A stretch of DNA of 64,000 nt from GWB2-37-7 sp942492835. GTDB taxonomy: Bacteria > Bacillota > Clostridia > Lutisporales > Lutisporaceae. Each line of letters starts with the position of its first letter. The stretch's first letter is position 1. Positions 63,716 through 64,000 of this stretch are shown one piece after another. The stretch covers positions 372,001-436,000 of the forward strand of contig OW818645.1 of assembly GCA_942492835.1 (NCBI GenBank), in the 5' to 3' direction. Under the pieces are notes generated by a model, which did no database searches, was not told where the DNA came from, and was given only the letters and a program-made list of their open reading frames with translations. Made by a program: the position numbers and the translations under genes.

Positions 63716-63754
63716 GAAGCAAAAAGATTAGCTTTATGCTAATCTTTTTGCTTC
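63716..63754. terminator. Bidirectional terminator between Cys-rich gene and mnmA
   Basis: GAAGCAAAAAGATTAGC pairs with GCTAATCTTTTTGCTTC, 17 bp, around a five-base loop. The stem's A and T runs give U tracts in both directions, and the last base is the first of the mnmA stop. Confidence 0.85.
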
Positions 63755-64000
63755 TATTTCCTATTCTCTATAGTTCCTCCACCTACAATATAGTCTCCAT
63801 CGTAGAAAACTACTGATTGCCCTGGAGTTATTGCTCTTTGCGGCTCATCAAAAACCACCTTAACCTTGTCTTTCCCTAAAGGTTCTATTATACAGTCCGC
63901 TTCTTGTGCACTATATCGAATTTTTGCTTTTACCTTCATTGATTTTTCTAGGTTTTCAAAAATTATATAATTCAAATCAGTAGCTATAAGCTCCTTGCTA
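63754..64000 (-). CDS. mnmA: tRNA-specific 2-thiouridylase, C-terminal part (5' end beyond window)
   Basis: About 82 codons are visible, open to the right edge. VKAKIRYSAQEADCIIEP, DEPQRAITPGQSVVFYDG and YIVGGGTIEN match the C-terminal beta-barrel domain of MnmA, which thiolates U34 of tRNA-Lys, -Glu and -Gln. The catalytic Cys and the PP-loop are outside the window. Its place beside the PRC-barrel, AI-2E and alaS genes is common in clostridia. Confidence 0.92.
   Translation of the reverse strand, partial: SKELIATDLNYIIFENLEKSMKVKAKIRYSAQEADCIIEPLGKDKVKVVFDEPQRAITPGQSVVFYDGDYIVGGGTIENRK

Overview
The window is AT-rich DNA from a low-GC Gram-positive anaerobe, most likely a member of the Clostridia. 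The strongest evidence is a conserved housekeeping block at the right: mnmA, an AI-2E permease, alaS behind a T-box leader, ireB, an aldo/keto reductase with two [4Fe-4S] motifs, ruvX and a DUF1292 gene. Strong GGAGG ribosome binding sites, frequent TTG starts and small secreted proteins fit the same group. The species cannot be named from sequence alone.

Region 1 (1-27950, all minus strand) is part of a hybrid non-ribosomal peptide synthetase / trans-AT polyketide synthase cluster. In transcription order it encodes C-A-T-C, A-T-C-A-T plus a truncated C/E-like remnant, a free-standing malonyl-CoA:ACP acyltransferase, two KS-DH-KR-ACP modules without their own AT, C-A-T, an O-carbamoyltransferase, and a KS followed by a degenerate AT that has lost its catalytic Ser. 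This last gene runs off the left edge. Two A domains read as glycine-like; two have codes I cannot assign. By inference the line would join an unknown start to glycine, add two C2 units reduced to alkenes, then another glycine, with a carbamoyl ester placed somewhere. No thioesterase, phosphopantetheinyl transferase or exporter is visible, so the cluster continues to the left. A cobalamin-dependent radical SAM enzyme is transcribed divergently (28451-29836) and is probably a tailoring gene.

Region 2 (about 29.8-47.5 kb) is a mosaic accessory region. A repeat of about 220 bp occurs there in nine whole or partial copies, all in the same orientation. The copies separate unrelated short gene blocks: a methyltransferase, acetyltransferases, a HEPN-type protein behind a tRNA-like leader, a solitary homoserine dehydrogenase, IS630 and IS3 remnants, a six-gene block with nuclease-like and HEPN-like proteins (possible defence locus), a truncated second copy of the methyltransferase, a P-loop kinase, a truncated secreted protein, and a PP2C phosphatase paired with a TPR-membrane protein. 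Several genes are cut exactly at repeat edges. The repeats are either a MITE family or recombination sites of a cassette-like array; the sequence alone does not decide.

Region 3 (47.7-64 kb) is mostly core chromosome: a two-component system with a divergent secreted DUF2680 target, the alaS-ireB-ruvX block, a CPBP protease, a D-aminopeptidase gene broken by one TGA codon, three related or analogous small secreted Cys-rich proteins, an AI-2E transporter, a PRC-barrel protein and the 3' end of mnmA.
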